Below, one piece after another: positions 55,238 through 64,000 of a stretch of 64,000 nt of DNA; the first letter of the stretch is position 1, and every line of letters starts with the position of its first letter. The stretch is from the NCBI GenBank assembly GCA_016709675.1, contig JADJMH010000019.1, positions 1 to 64,000 of the forward strand, read 5' to 3'. The stretch is from Candidatus Accumulibacter proximus. GTDB taxonomy: Bacteria; Pseudomonadota; Gammaproteobacteria; Burkholderiales; Rhodocyclaceae. The notes beneath the pieces are model-generated. The model was not told the DNA's origin. It saw nothing but the letters and a program-made list of their open reading frames with translations, and did not search any database. The position numbers and the translations under genes were made by a program.

Positions 55238-55792
55238 CTAGGCACCTTCTCCGTTGGACCGCCTGACCATCTCCGCCAGCGGCACGCCGATACAGGACTC
55301 ATCCTTGCCGGGCAGGTGGGCAATCAACTCATCCAGATTGATATGCAATGTTTTCAGCACCACACTCGGCAGCCGGGAAAGGGCGTCAGGCAGGATACCC
55401 TCCGCCGGTCCCGGCAACAGGGAAAGGGCCGAGATACCCTTCTGCGCCAGGCGCAAACCCACCCGGCGCTGGTCTCCGTGGTGGCGGCTCTTCGTCAGAC
55501 ACTCCCGCGCCACCAGCTTGTCGACCAGCAGACTGCAGGTGGATTGATGAACCCCCATGCGAATTGCCAGGTCGCCGATCCCGATTCCCGGGCGGCGCTC
55601 GACTTCCTGCAAAACCCACATCTGGGAGCCGGATAGGCCACAGCGTTCCTCGACCAGACGAAAGTGCTGGCGCAGGGAGCCGAAGATCAGACGGAATTGC
55701 TGCAACACTTCCATTGTCAGCAGCGACGGGGGCGTATCCGGGTTCGTTTTCACAGCGCAGATCGACAGTAGGGTTGCACAAGTCGGGGTCAT
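55238..55792 (-). CDS. MarR-family transcriptional regulator
   Basis: The product (up to 184 residues) has a winged-helix core (SQMWVLQEVERRPGIGIGDLAIRMGVHQSTCS and DKLVARECLTKSRHHGDQRRVGLRLAQKG, each written here in part). The usual DxR wing motif is present as DQRR. The start may instead be the internal Met at 55714. It is divergent from a CPA2 antiporter and upstream of a lipoprotein gene, either of which could be its target. Confidence 0.85.
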   Translation of the reverse strand: MTPTCATLLSICAVKTNPDTPPSLLTMEVLQQFRLIFGSLRQHFRLVEERCGLSGSQMWVLQEVERRPGIGIGDLAIRMGVHQSTCSLLVDKLVARECLTKSRHHGDQRRVGLRLAQKGISALSLLPGPAEGILPDALSRLPSVVLKTLHINLDELIAHLPGKDESCIGVPLAEMVRRSNGEGA

Positions 55793-55883
55793 GAATTACA
55801 TTTGCAGACAATGCTGTTTTCCCCGGCCGCCTTAGTGTATTCGATTTTGACGAGGATGCAGTGGGCTTGGCCCCTCCTTTTTC

Positions 55884-57089
55884 ATGCTCAACTCCGTCCA
55901 GCTCTTCGGTCTGGTTCTGCTCGGCGGCCTGGCTGCCGGTGAGCTGTCACGACGCGTCCTTTCCTTGCCGCGCACGACGGGCTATGTCGTCTTTGGATTG
56001 CTGACCGGCCAGAGTGGCCTGAACTGGATCACGCCGCTCCACGTCGACTCGGCACAGCTGTTCATTGACCTCGCGCTTGGCCTGATCCTGTTCGAACTCG
56101 GCTATCTGGTGCCACGCACCGGTGCTCGGGACGGCCTGAACCGTCTGCTGGCCGGAATCGGGATCGCCCTGGCGTCCGGCCTGCTGATGTTCGCGGTATT
56201 CGTCTTCTGGGGATTCGGTACCCGTGCTGCCATCTTTGTCTCGGCACTTTGTCTGGCCACCTCACCGGCCATCACCATAGCCACCTGCAGCGACGTCGGC
56301 GCCAAAGGGGAACGCACCGGGCTGCTGTACACCATGGTGGCGATCAACGGCGGGGTCGCCTTCACCGCTGTCGCACTGATGGCGCCTTTCCTGACCGACA
56401 CCGCGACACTGGGCGAGACAACACGTCTCGCCGATGCGCTGGGCAGCATCGGCGCTTCGCTGCTGATCGGCGGCGTGTGCGCCGCTCTGGTCCTGGTCGC
56501 CGCGGGAAGACTGGGCAGACACGTCGAACACCAGCACCTGCTGATTCTCGGTTGCATCGTGCTCGGCGTCGGCACCGCCATCCACCTTGAGGTTTCCGTA
56601 TTCCTGCCGATGTTGATCTTCGGCATCCTGGTGCAAACCTGCGACCGCAAACAAAAGGTCGTCGCCATCCGTATTGCCAGCGATGCACGGGTCTTCATGG
56701 TCGTCACTTTCGTCCTTGCCGGTGCTGCGCTCGATGTTGTTCACCTGCAGCAGTTCTGGCCGGAGGCGCTGCTGATTGTGCTGATTCGCCTCACCGGTCA
56801 GTTTCTGGCAGCACGGCTCGCCGGCAGGCGTCTGGGACTCTCGCAGCGAGAGAGCCTGCTGCTGAGTATCGGCCTGCAGCCGATGTCGAGCGTCGCACTG
56901 GTGTTGCTGGTCAACACCCAGATGCTGTATTCCGGCATGCCGCCGATGCTGGTCGGTATCCTGATGGCCACCATCCTGCTGATGCAGTTGTTTGGGCCAC
57001 TGGCTACTCAAACCGCCATCAAGGGCTTTGGTGAAGCGACCCGGCTCGTACCAAAGCGCCTTGATCCTCCGGCTACGCCGTCCCCCTGA
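55884..57089 (+). CDS. CPA2-family cation:proton antiporter
   Basis: A 401-residue membrane protein with about twelve hydrophobic helices and Kef/NapA-type motifs: RTTGYVVFGLLTGQSGL, LGLILFELGYLV, ATSPAITIATCSDVGA and the late GLQPMSSVALVLL. It lacks the C-terminal TrkA-N/RCK domain of true KefB/C. ATG 55884 has no strong ribosome site. It probably exchanges Na+ or K+ for H+; ion choice cannot be read. Confidence 0.9.
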   Translation: MLNSVQLFGLVLLGGLAAGELSRRVLSLPRTTGYVVFGLLTGQSGLNWITPLHVDSAQLFIDLALGLILFELGYLVPRTGARDGLNRLLAGIGIALASGLLMFAVFVFWGFGTRAAIFVSALCLATSPAITIATCSDVGAKGERTGLLYTMVAINGGVAFTAVALMAPFLTDTATLGETTRLADALGSIGASLLIGGVCAALVLVAAGRLGRHVEHQHLLILGCIVLGVGTAIHLEVSVFLPMLIFGILVQTCDRKQKVVAIRIASDARVFMVVTFVLAGAALDVVHLQQFWPEALLIVLIRLTGQFLAARLAGRRLGLSQRESLLLSIGLQPMSSVALVLLVNTQMLYSGMPPMLVGILMATILLMQLFGPLATQTAIKGFGEATRLVPKRLDPPATPSP

Positions 57090-57103
57090 GGAGAATGATC
57101 GCC

Positions 57104-57469
57104 ATGAGCAGACGTCCACTTCGCATCGGGCTATCGGCCCGCATCGACCACCCGCAACCCGGCGCGACCGGGCTGCAGTCCAAGTCGTTGCAATACCTGG
57201 AGCAATCGGTCGCGCACCGGGTCATGTCGCGCAAGGTAATGGTCTTCATGATTCCCTCGGTCAGTGGCGACGGCATCGTTCTCCACAGCAGCATCCGCCT
57301 CTCCGACTATCCACAGCATCTCGACGGCCTGGTGTTGCAGGGCGGCGCGGACATCTGCCCGCAGTGTTACGGCGAGGAACCGCTCCACCCGGACCGGGCC
57401 GACGACCGGCTGCGTGTCGAGGCGCTCGCTGGCGATGGCCATCCTGGCGATTCCCTGCGCCATGTCTGA
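57104..57469 (+). pseudogene. Peptidase C26 (gamma-glutamyl-GABA hydrolase-like) N-terminal fragment
   Basis: The frame starts MSRRPLRIGLSARIDHPQPG and contains DGLVLQGGADICPQCYGEEP, the conserved start of class I glutamine-amidotransferase-like PuuD proteins. It stops after about 122 residues, before the catalytic Cys and His, while family members have about 250. It overlaps the next broken gene. Non-functional as an enzyme. Confidence 0.8.
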
Positions 57470-58519
57470 CGACCTGTTCGCCCCCCTGCGCAGAGGCTGG
57501 GAGACCCTGCTCGAACGCCTATTCTTCCCACCGTTTCCGGAAAGCGTTGACTCGCTGGCCTTGTTCAGCCTGCTGGTCGCTGGGCTGCTGATCGGTGAGT
57601 GGTTACGCCCGCGTCGGCTGGCCGGGGGGGGGCATCTTTGGGCCGTCACTGCTTGGCTGGATCAGCATTGAGGCATTGGCGCAGGCGCGGCCGATAGCGG
57701 ATTCGGGCTGCTGATGTCGAGGTCGGCCGACGGCTCGACCTCGGCTGGCTGCGACACAATCCGGAACTACTCCGCAGCACGCTGATCGACATCAGCCTCT
57801 CCTTCAGCCTGATCTTTTCCTTCGCCCTCCTGCTGATCGGGCAAAGCCCCGCCTGGCCGGCCGCCACGGCCCCAGTCACGATGGCTTCAGCGCCCGCAGT
57901 CGTGTTGCTGACGATCGAGGAGGCCAAAGCGCAGGGCGTGGTAACGGAGCGGATCGTCCTGCACACGGCGATCGCTTCAGCGGCCTCCTTCGTCGTGTTC
58001 ACGCTTGTCCTCGGCGTCATCCACGCCGAGCAAAGCGAGGACTGGATGAATGCCGTGGTCCACCCGCTGTGGGTCGCCGTCGGCGCGCTGCTCATCGCCT
58101 GGCTGGTTGCCCGTCTGGTGTTGCTTATCGCCCGCTTGCTGCCGAAGCGTTCGCTGGCCCAGGTCTTCACCCTCGTCGCCAGCGCCTTGCTGGCCGTTGG
58201 CCTGGCCCGCATGCTGGCGGTCCCGGTCTTTCTGACGCTGTTCCTGATGGGTGTCCTGCTGGCGCAGATCGATGAGCGGCAGACGCTGCGCTACACCGCA
58301 CTCCCCGAAGGCCACTGGCTGCTCGCCATCATTCTCTTTGTCATCGTTGGCGCCTCCCTGCCATCGTCGATTTCACTTCAACCTCGGTGCCGGACGGCTT
58401 CAGACATCGACGCTACGGCGGCGGATCAACCTGCGGGATTGGCAGACCGCTGGAAAGGAATTCCGGCGCTGGATACATGGGCGCGGAATGGTGCTTCCAG
58501 GTTTGGTTGCCAGACGTGA
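57462..58519 (+). pseudogene. Second CPA2 antiporter gene, broken by several frameshifts
   Basis: Pieces in three frames read as one antiporter: frame 3 to a run of nine G near 57624 (LLVAGLLIGEWLRPRR); frame 1 then gives GIFGPSLLGWISIEALAQARPIAD. A short deletion near 57700 leads to frame 2, VEVGRRLDLGWLRHNPELLRS, and on through LLLIGQSPAWPA, TIEEAKAQGVV and HAEQSEDW to VIVGASLPSS. Sequence after about 58375 no longer looks like the family, so the 3' end was lost as well. More than one lesson (indels plus truncation) argues for a real pseudogene even if the G run is an error. Confidence 0.85.
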
Positions 58520-58545
58520 AGCCGAAGCTAAATTGCTGACGGGAA

Positions 58546-59002
58546 ATGGAGGTTTGGAGGGGTGACTTCCAACCAAAAGCCAGAAAAATGCACTTGGAGC
58601 ATCTGACGATGTTATCATATGCGACAAGAGCATTCGCCATGATTCCATCCGTGGCGATTACCACCGTTGCCGATCTGGTTCGGGCCGCACAGGAAATAGC
58701 CGTAGCCAGAAGAGTTCGCCCACAAGCTGGGCGTAAGGCAGTCCTCTATAAGTCGCTACGAGAGCGGAAAGGCGAGCCCCCCGGTTCCAGTAATAGAGCA
58801 CTGCATGCGGTTGGTGCATTCGGACAGCAGGGAGTCCATCCCGACAGCCGATGAACTTGCCATCAAGGTGCGAACGGCACTGGCCGATACAAGCCTCGGC
58901 CAGTTTCGCCTCCTGATTTCAAAGCTCATCGACACCCTTACAAATGAATACGCCGAGGCTTGCGCGACGACCACCGCATCGACCATAAAAGACAAGAAAT
59001 GA
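58546..59002 (+). CDS. Hypothetical protein upstream of the methyltransferase, frameshifted
   Basis: I do not recognise a family. Frame 1 from about 58588 (MHLEHLTMLSYATRAF) reads AVLYKSLRERKGEPP to a run of six C near 58773. One extra C would join it to frame 2, VPVIEHCMRLVHSDSRESIP, TADELAIKVRTALAD and TNEYAEAC, ending at 59002. That stop overlaps the methyltransferase ATG (ATGATG), a sign of an operon. It may be a small regulator or partner of the methyltransferase. Confidence 0.5.
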
Positions 59003-60032
59003 TGCCGAGACCAATCCCAGTTGTAGATCTCTTTGCAGGTCCCGGCGGGCTTGGAGAGGGATTCTCTGCACTGAACGACAGTTTGGGCTCGCAGATCTTT
59101 GACGTTCGCGTCTCCATTGAGAAAGATCCTGTCGCACACAGGACGCTTTCGCTGCGTGCCTTGTTCCGGAGTTTTCCGAAAGGTCGGGCCCCTGACTGCT
59201 ACTACGATTATGTGAGGGGTGATATCACCAAGGCGGAGATGCTCGCCCATTCCTCGGTGAACGATTCAGCGCATGCGGCTTATGCCGAAGCGAAGAACGC
59301 GACGCTGGGCGAAACTCCACGTGAGAAGGTCGACCAGTGGATCCGCGAATCCATCGGCAATAGCGATCCGTGGATCCTGATCGGTGGCCCACCTTGCCAG
59401 GCGTACTCGATTGCAGGCCGTTCGCGGATGCGTGGAACCGACCCCCAAGGCGTTCGAGGAGGACAAGCGCCATTTCCTTTACAAAGAGTACCTGCGAATA
59501 ATCCGCGGGTTCGGCCCAGCCATTTTCGTGATGGAAAACGTCAAGGGTATTCTTACGTCCAAACATGGTGGGTCGCTCATTTTCGAGCGGATACTGGAAG
59601 ACCTCTCCAGGCCCGGCAACGGTCTTGAATATGACATCCGCTCTTTCGTGGTTGATGGCCGTGGTGACGGTATAAGGCCCCAGGACTTCATCATTGAAGC
59701 CGAGAATTTTGGTGTCCCGCAGATGCGCCACAGGGTCATTCTTTTCGGAGTGAGGCGCGATCTGTCATGGCTGAATCATGAAGTGCTGTCGACAGTGACG
59801 ACCGGCAAAGGTGTCAGTGCAGCAGGCCATTTCGGGTTTGCCGCTATTGCGCAGCCGCCTGTCGAGAGAGCCGGATTCCTTCGAGTCATGGTTACAGGCA
59901 ATCAGGGAAGCGCCCTGCAGCCTCAAGGGATGGAGAATGAAGACCAGAGAGACGGCCGAGGAGCGAATGCGCGAAGCGGTGGCGAGAGCCGCCGCACACC
60001 AATCGACTGGCGCCAGATTCGTGGCGGCTTGA
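58999..60032 (+). pseudogene. DNA (cytosine-5) methyltransferase, frameshifted and C-terminally truncated
   Basis: Motif I VVDLFAGPGGLGEGF opens the gene, and motif IV GGPPCQAYS lies near 59388. After a +1 shift in CCCCC near 59446 the next frame gives FEEDKRHFLYKEYLRI, motif VI VMENVKGIL and motif VIII MRHRVILFG. After another +1 shift near 59811 comes VQQAISGLPLLRSRLSREPDS, ending at 60032. The target-recognition end and motifs IX-X are missing, so even with the shifts repaired about 200 residues are lost. The middle frame stays open to 60085. It probably belonged with the helicase gene that follows. Confidence 0.85.
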
Positions 60033-60071
60033 GCACTGTGATGACCCAAGTGCGAGAACTTCAGGGGATAT

Positions 60072-63000
60072 ATGGAACTGCCTGACGGTCTCTACGACCA
60101 GCTACTCACAGAAATGCTCTGGAAGTCCGTTTCCCAAACCACAGGCGAACATGGCCGCACGCTCAGGCCCCTGGCGGCGGAAGATGCTCCGGAGCGGCTG
60201 GCGAACGCGATTGCCTCTCAACTGACCCGGATACTGGATGACTTGAGCGGTGATGGGCCGGAGAAGCTCAAGCGGCAACTGGAACTGGTCAATGCCATCT
60301 TAATTGATATCCGTCAACGACTGGGGGGAAACGGAGACCGGATCGATGCAATTGCCAACCCGCTACAAATCCTTCAGGCCATTCACGCACACTCACACGC
60401 GCTTGTGCTGCCTGACACCGGTCTGGCGCTGCCCTGGCTGTTTACGGCGGGCAAAGGTTCTCCATCGCTGCTGATCGAGTTGCGCCGCGAGCTTGCGGCC
60501 TGTGATCAAGTGGATATTCTGGTCAGCTTCATCACCCATTCTGGCGTGCGCAAACTACTTGATGTGCTCCAATCGATAACCGCCGTGGGAGCAGATGATC
60601 AGCCCCGAACTCGGATGCGCGTCCTGACCACCACCTACACCGGCGCGACCGAGGTGCAAGCATTGGATGAACTGGCGGGCTTGCCAGGGTGCGAGATCAG
60701 AATTTCCTTGGACGGTCGCCGGACCCGACTGCATGCCAAGGCGTGGCTGTTTCAGCGCCGCACCGGCTTCGGTTCCGCTTACGTGGGGAGCGCCAACCTG
60801 TCGGGCGCTGCGTTGATGGGCGGCCTCGAATGGACAGTGAAATTCACGGAGCGCGGCCAGCACGATCTGTTCGAGCGTGCCAAGGCTCATTTCGAAACAC
60901 TATGGGAAGACAACGAATTCCAAGTCTATGATCCCGCCAATCAGGCACACCGGACGGCACTTGGAGAAGCGCTCAGGCGAGAGTCAGGAGACGATATCGT
61001 TGCCCGCCCTACCTACTTTGATCTGGAGCCCAAGACCTATCAGCAGGAGATGCTCGATCAGTTGCAGATCGAGCGGGATCACGGGCGTTGGCGCAACCTG
61101 GTTGTCGCAGCCACCGGCACGGGTAAGACCGTCGTAGCTGCATTCGACTACAAGCGCATCTGCGCGCAGGAAGGCGGGCGACCACGCCTGCTGTTCGTGG
61201 CACACAGGGAAGAAATCCTGAGGCAGGCGCTGCGTACCTACCGGGAAGTGCTGCGCGATCATTCCTTCGGCGAATTGCTGGTCGGTGGCATGGAGATCGA
61301 GCGTTTTGATCACGTGTTCGTCACTATTGACAGCATGGCAAGCAGAAACTTGGTGGCCCACTGCGGCGCAGACCATTGGCTCACGGTGGTGGTGGATGAA
61401 TGCCATCGCCTGGCGGCCGTTCGTTTCGATGCCTTCGTTACTTCAGTCAAGCCCCGCATACTGCTTGGGCTGACCGCTACGCTTGAGCGCAGCGATGGGC
61501 AGCCCATCCTGAAGTATTTCGACAACAGACCGGATGGCTCACCTGCGGTCGAACTCAGGCTCTGGCATGCACTCGACCTGCAACTGCTGAGTCCTTTCGA
61601 GTATTACGCCTGCGATGACGAGACCGATTTTTCTGGCGTGCCCTGGGAACAATCGGGCGAGTCGGCTGCCATCGACAATCTTGTGACGGGTAATGACGTG
61701 CGCGCGCGGCTGGTGTTGAATGAGTGGCGCCGTCTGGCTGGCGACCCAACGCATGGCCGCGCCCTGGTGTTCTGTGTTTCTGTCGCCCATGCGGAATACA
61801 TGACCGGCAGGCTGAACCAGGCCGGGATCAAGGCACGCTGCATCGTCGGCAATACTGTGCAGGATGAACGGCGGCGCGCCCCGGAAATGCTTGCCCGCGG
61901 CGAACTCGCCGCCCTCGTGACGTGCGATCTCTACAACGAAGGCGTAGACCTGCCGTTAGTGGACACCTTGCTGCTCCTTCGCCCTACGCAGAGCCCAGTG
62001 CTGTTTCAACAGCAGATCGGCCGCGGCCTACGCTTGGCAAAGGGCAAGGAAGCTTGCCTGATCCTAGATTTCGTCGGACGACATCGGCAAGACTTCCGTT
62101 TCGATCGCTTGCTTTCCACGATCACCGGTCTAGCGCGGGGCCAGCTGATCGAAGCGGCGGAGAAAGGATTCGGCTCCCTGCCGCCCGGCTGTCATATCCA
62201 TCTTCAGCGCCAGACACGCGAACAGGTTTTGGGCAGCCTGAGAAGGCTTATGCAGCAGAACTGGCGCCGGTTGCGCACCGAGTTGCAAGCGTATGCAGCC
62301 CTGCGCGGCCGGAATAACATCCGCCTGGCAAGCTTCCTGCGAGAGCAGGCCGTCGAACTGGAAGATATCTACCGCAGCAGAGGTCGCTCGGGCTGGACCA
62401 ATTTGATGCGCGATGCCGGGCTGCTAACCACAGCCGCGGGCAGCGAGGACGATTATTTCGGTCGCCGCTTCGGCAACTTGCTGCATTTCGATGATCCGGC
62501 GCGCACCGATCTGCTGCTCAAGGTCGGCGAGCCCGCCGCCACCTATTGGCCGCAGGAGGAACGCGACCACCAGTTGCTCCAGATGCTCGCGTATCAGGTG
62601 GATGCTCAGCATCACCAGGCCGGAAGTAGCGAGGATTTCCTGAAGCGGCTGCGAGAGCACCCGGATCAGCGTGCCGAACTGGCTGAACTCGGCGAAGTGC
62701 TGCAGGGGAGAAGCACCTTGCGGCAGCAATCCATTCCGGGGCTGGAAGATTCTCCGCTGAACCTGCATAGCTCCTACGGCATCCGGGAAATCCTGACTGC
62801 TGTAGGTTGGCTATCCGCTGGGCGACGCACGCCTTTCCAGGCCGGCGTCCTGGCCCTGCGCGAGCGCAAGGTCGAACTCCTGTTCGTCACGCTGGACAAG
62901 CATGAGGGATACCACGAACGCATCGCCTATCGCTGACTATGCCATCAGCGCCGAACGATTTCATTGGCAATCCCAGAACTCCGCTGGCCCCGATACGACT

Positions 63001-63207
63001 GCGGGACGCCGCTATCTGGAAAGCCCCGGCAATGGCTGGTGCTTTCAGCTTTTCGTCCGCCAGGCCAAGGGGGACCCTTACCGCGCCTGCGGCCCGGTGA
63101 CGCTGGAGCGCGCCGAGAGCGAAAAACCCATGACGATTTACTGGAATCTGGCGGTGCCACTGCCGAGCCGACTGTTCCAGGAATTCAGTATTCTGCGATG
63201 CGAATGA
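60072..63207 (+). CDS. PLD-nuclease/SF2 helicase/DUF3427 protein with late +1 frameshift
   Basis: The first frame (954 residues, to 62936) has a phospholipase-D-type nuclease domain (ILVSFITHSGVRKLLD, RLHAKAWLFQ, GSANLSG; about 150-270). A superfamily-2 helicase follows, with Walker A ATGTGKT (Lys 352), DECH box VVVDECHRL, motif III LGLTATLERSDG and motif VI QQQIGRGLRLAKGK, and then a DUF3427-type C-terminus. A TGA follows HERIAYR, but the next frame continues DYAISAERFHWQSQ and GWCFQLFVRQAKGDPYRACGP to 63207, so one extra T at about 62935 splits the end. The helicase core is intact. Such proteins occur with methyltransferases in restriction or defence loci. Confidence 0.87.
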
Positions 63208-63317
63208 AGTTTTGCCACCGTTCGGGGGAATGAAGCCGAACGCGACCCTGGTCATGCTGTGCTCCCGCCCGCTATGGCCGTTGAATTTTCGATGCCGAGG
63301 ACAATGCGCCGGGACTG

Positions 63318-64000
63318 TCAGCCTGGAGCGCCGGGCTGTTTGTCATCCGCTTTCAACGTCATGTACTCGAGTCGCCACTGGGTGAGCAGTCTGGCTTTGC
63401 TCACGGGCAGATCATCTTCGGAAATAGACATGCAGTCCTTCAAGGCAATCTCATGCCATTTGCCGGTCGCAGTGTCGAAGTGCTTTTTCAAGAAAAGCCC
63501 ATTGATCGACGCTTCGAGTTTTTCCGCTTCGTTGGCGGTCTGCTCCGGGTCGTCTCCGGGGGGATAAGCGAGAACGATCTTTAGCCCGTAGGGACTGCCG
63601 TCCGAGTGATCGACTTCCTTTCCGCCATCCACATCGAAATAGACGGCCGACAAAAGGTTTCCAACGGGTTCGATGAGCTTGGCAAGGCCCTTATCGACCT
63701 TGGATTTGGATAAGCGACTTACGAATGGGTCGGGGAATGCCGCTCGGTTGTAGCGTACGCCCAACCATGAGCGTAGCGCCGACAACGATTTGCCGGAAAA
63801 CGAATATGTGGCATCGGGAGCGAATGCTGCGAGCGCCTGTTTCGGAACGAGGCACTTGGCCGTCGCGATCATCTCGACGGTGGCGGGGTCGCCGCTGCGA
63901 AGCACCTCGAGATGGAGTGTCCGAGGGGCTTTCGCCCAGAAATAATTGCCATCGGCCTTTTCCGGATGGCAACCGATGATGATTTCTACGTCCGGCTCGA
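63318..64000 (-). CDS. Unrecognised protein, 5' end beyond the window
   Basis: The minus-strand frame is open from the window edge (EPDVEIIIGCHPEKADGNYF) to the stop at 63318, at least 227 residues. No domain is recognisable to me. It is a soluble, mixed-charge protein with SLSALRSWLGVRYNRAAFPDPFV, NLLSAVYFDVDGGKEVDHSDG (in part) and IVLAYPPGDDPEQTANEAEKL. It converges on the helicase gene, with about 110 bases between. Codon use looks normal for the region. Confidence 0.7.
   Translation of the reverse strand, partial: EPDVEIIIGCHPEKADGNYFWAKAPRTLHLEVLRSGDPATVEMIATAKCLVPKQALAAFAPDATYSFSGKSLSALRSWLGVRYNRAAFPDPFVSRLSKSKVDKGLAKLIEPVGNLLSAVYFDVDGGKEVDHSDGSPYGLKIVLAYPPGDDPEQTANEAEKLEASINGLFLKKHFDTATGKWHEIALKDCMSISEDDLPVSKARLLTQWRLEYMTLKADDKQPGAPG

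Noticed and set aside
62934..62936. TGA in the DUF3427 gene as selenocysteine
   Set aside because: The family-like sequence continues in the +1 frame, not in the zero frame, so readthrough does not help.
1..64000. CRISPR arrays, rRNA genes, insertion-sequence transposases
   Set aside because: No regularly spaced repeats, no rRNA sequence and no transposase text were seen on either strand.

Overview
The window looks like chromosome from a high-GC betaproteobacterium. The best guess is Rhodocyclales, in the style of Candidatus Accumulibacter. This rests on the block secG, tRNA-Leu(GAG), nuoA-N in the usual betaproteobacterial order and on protein similarity as I recognise it, so the genus is inference only.

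Layout. 1-3.5 kb: a rhomboid protease cut by the window edge, a TPR membrane protein and a tiny membrane peptide. 3.5-5.7 kb: an unusual fusion of a degenerate membrane histidine-kinase-like sensor to an intact-looking DnaQ-type 3'-5' exonuclease. 6.0-21.1 kb: secG, tRNA-Leu and the complete 14-gene complex I operon, closed by an intrinsic terminator. 21.1-28.2 kb: ADP-ribose pyrophosphatase, a large hybrid histidine kinase followed directly by a REC/HD-GYP regulator, and a YceH-type protein. 28.3-39.3 kb, minus strand: prfC and a high-affinity potassium locus in the transcription order small peptide, kdpF, kdpA, kdpB, kdpC, corA, kdpD, kdpE.

39.6-50.5 kb is a catabolic unit. An Lrp-type regulator is divergent from kamA, kdd, kamB, kamD, kamE, kal and kce, which form the lysine to 3-keto-5-aminohexanoate route ending in acetoacetate and 3-aminobutyryl-CoA, with ammonia released. 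A four-gene basic-amino-acid ABC importer follows. kdd is split by a +1 frameshift at CTT-TGA, the same dinucleotide of codons used in programmed prfB frameshifting. No kamC is present between kamB and kamD.

50-53 kb carries a direct repeat of about 755 bp (end of the ABC ATPase gene plus end of a second lrp gene). The copies flank a 1.55 kb insert with a 5'-truncated Schlafen/AlbA-like gene. One repeat half holds a dead ABC-ATPase remnant. An ornithine-cyclodeaminase gene, a MarR regulator with an OmpA-like lipoprotein, and a CPA2 antiporter follow.

57-64 kb is decayed accessory DNA: a peptidase C26 fragment, a broken second antiporter, a frameshifted m5C methyltransferase and a large PLD/SF2-helicase/DUF3427 protein with a late frameshift (a restriction- or defence-like pair). 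An unrecognised gene runs off the right edge. Many breaks here and elsewhere are single extra bases, several in homopolymers, so sequencing error must be excluded before calling them biological.
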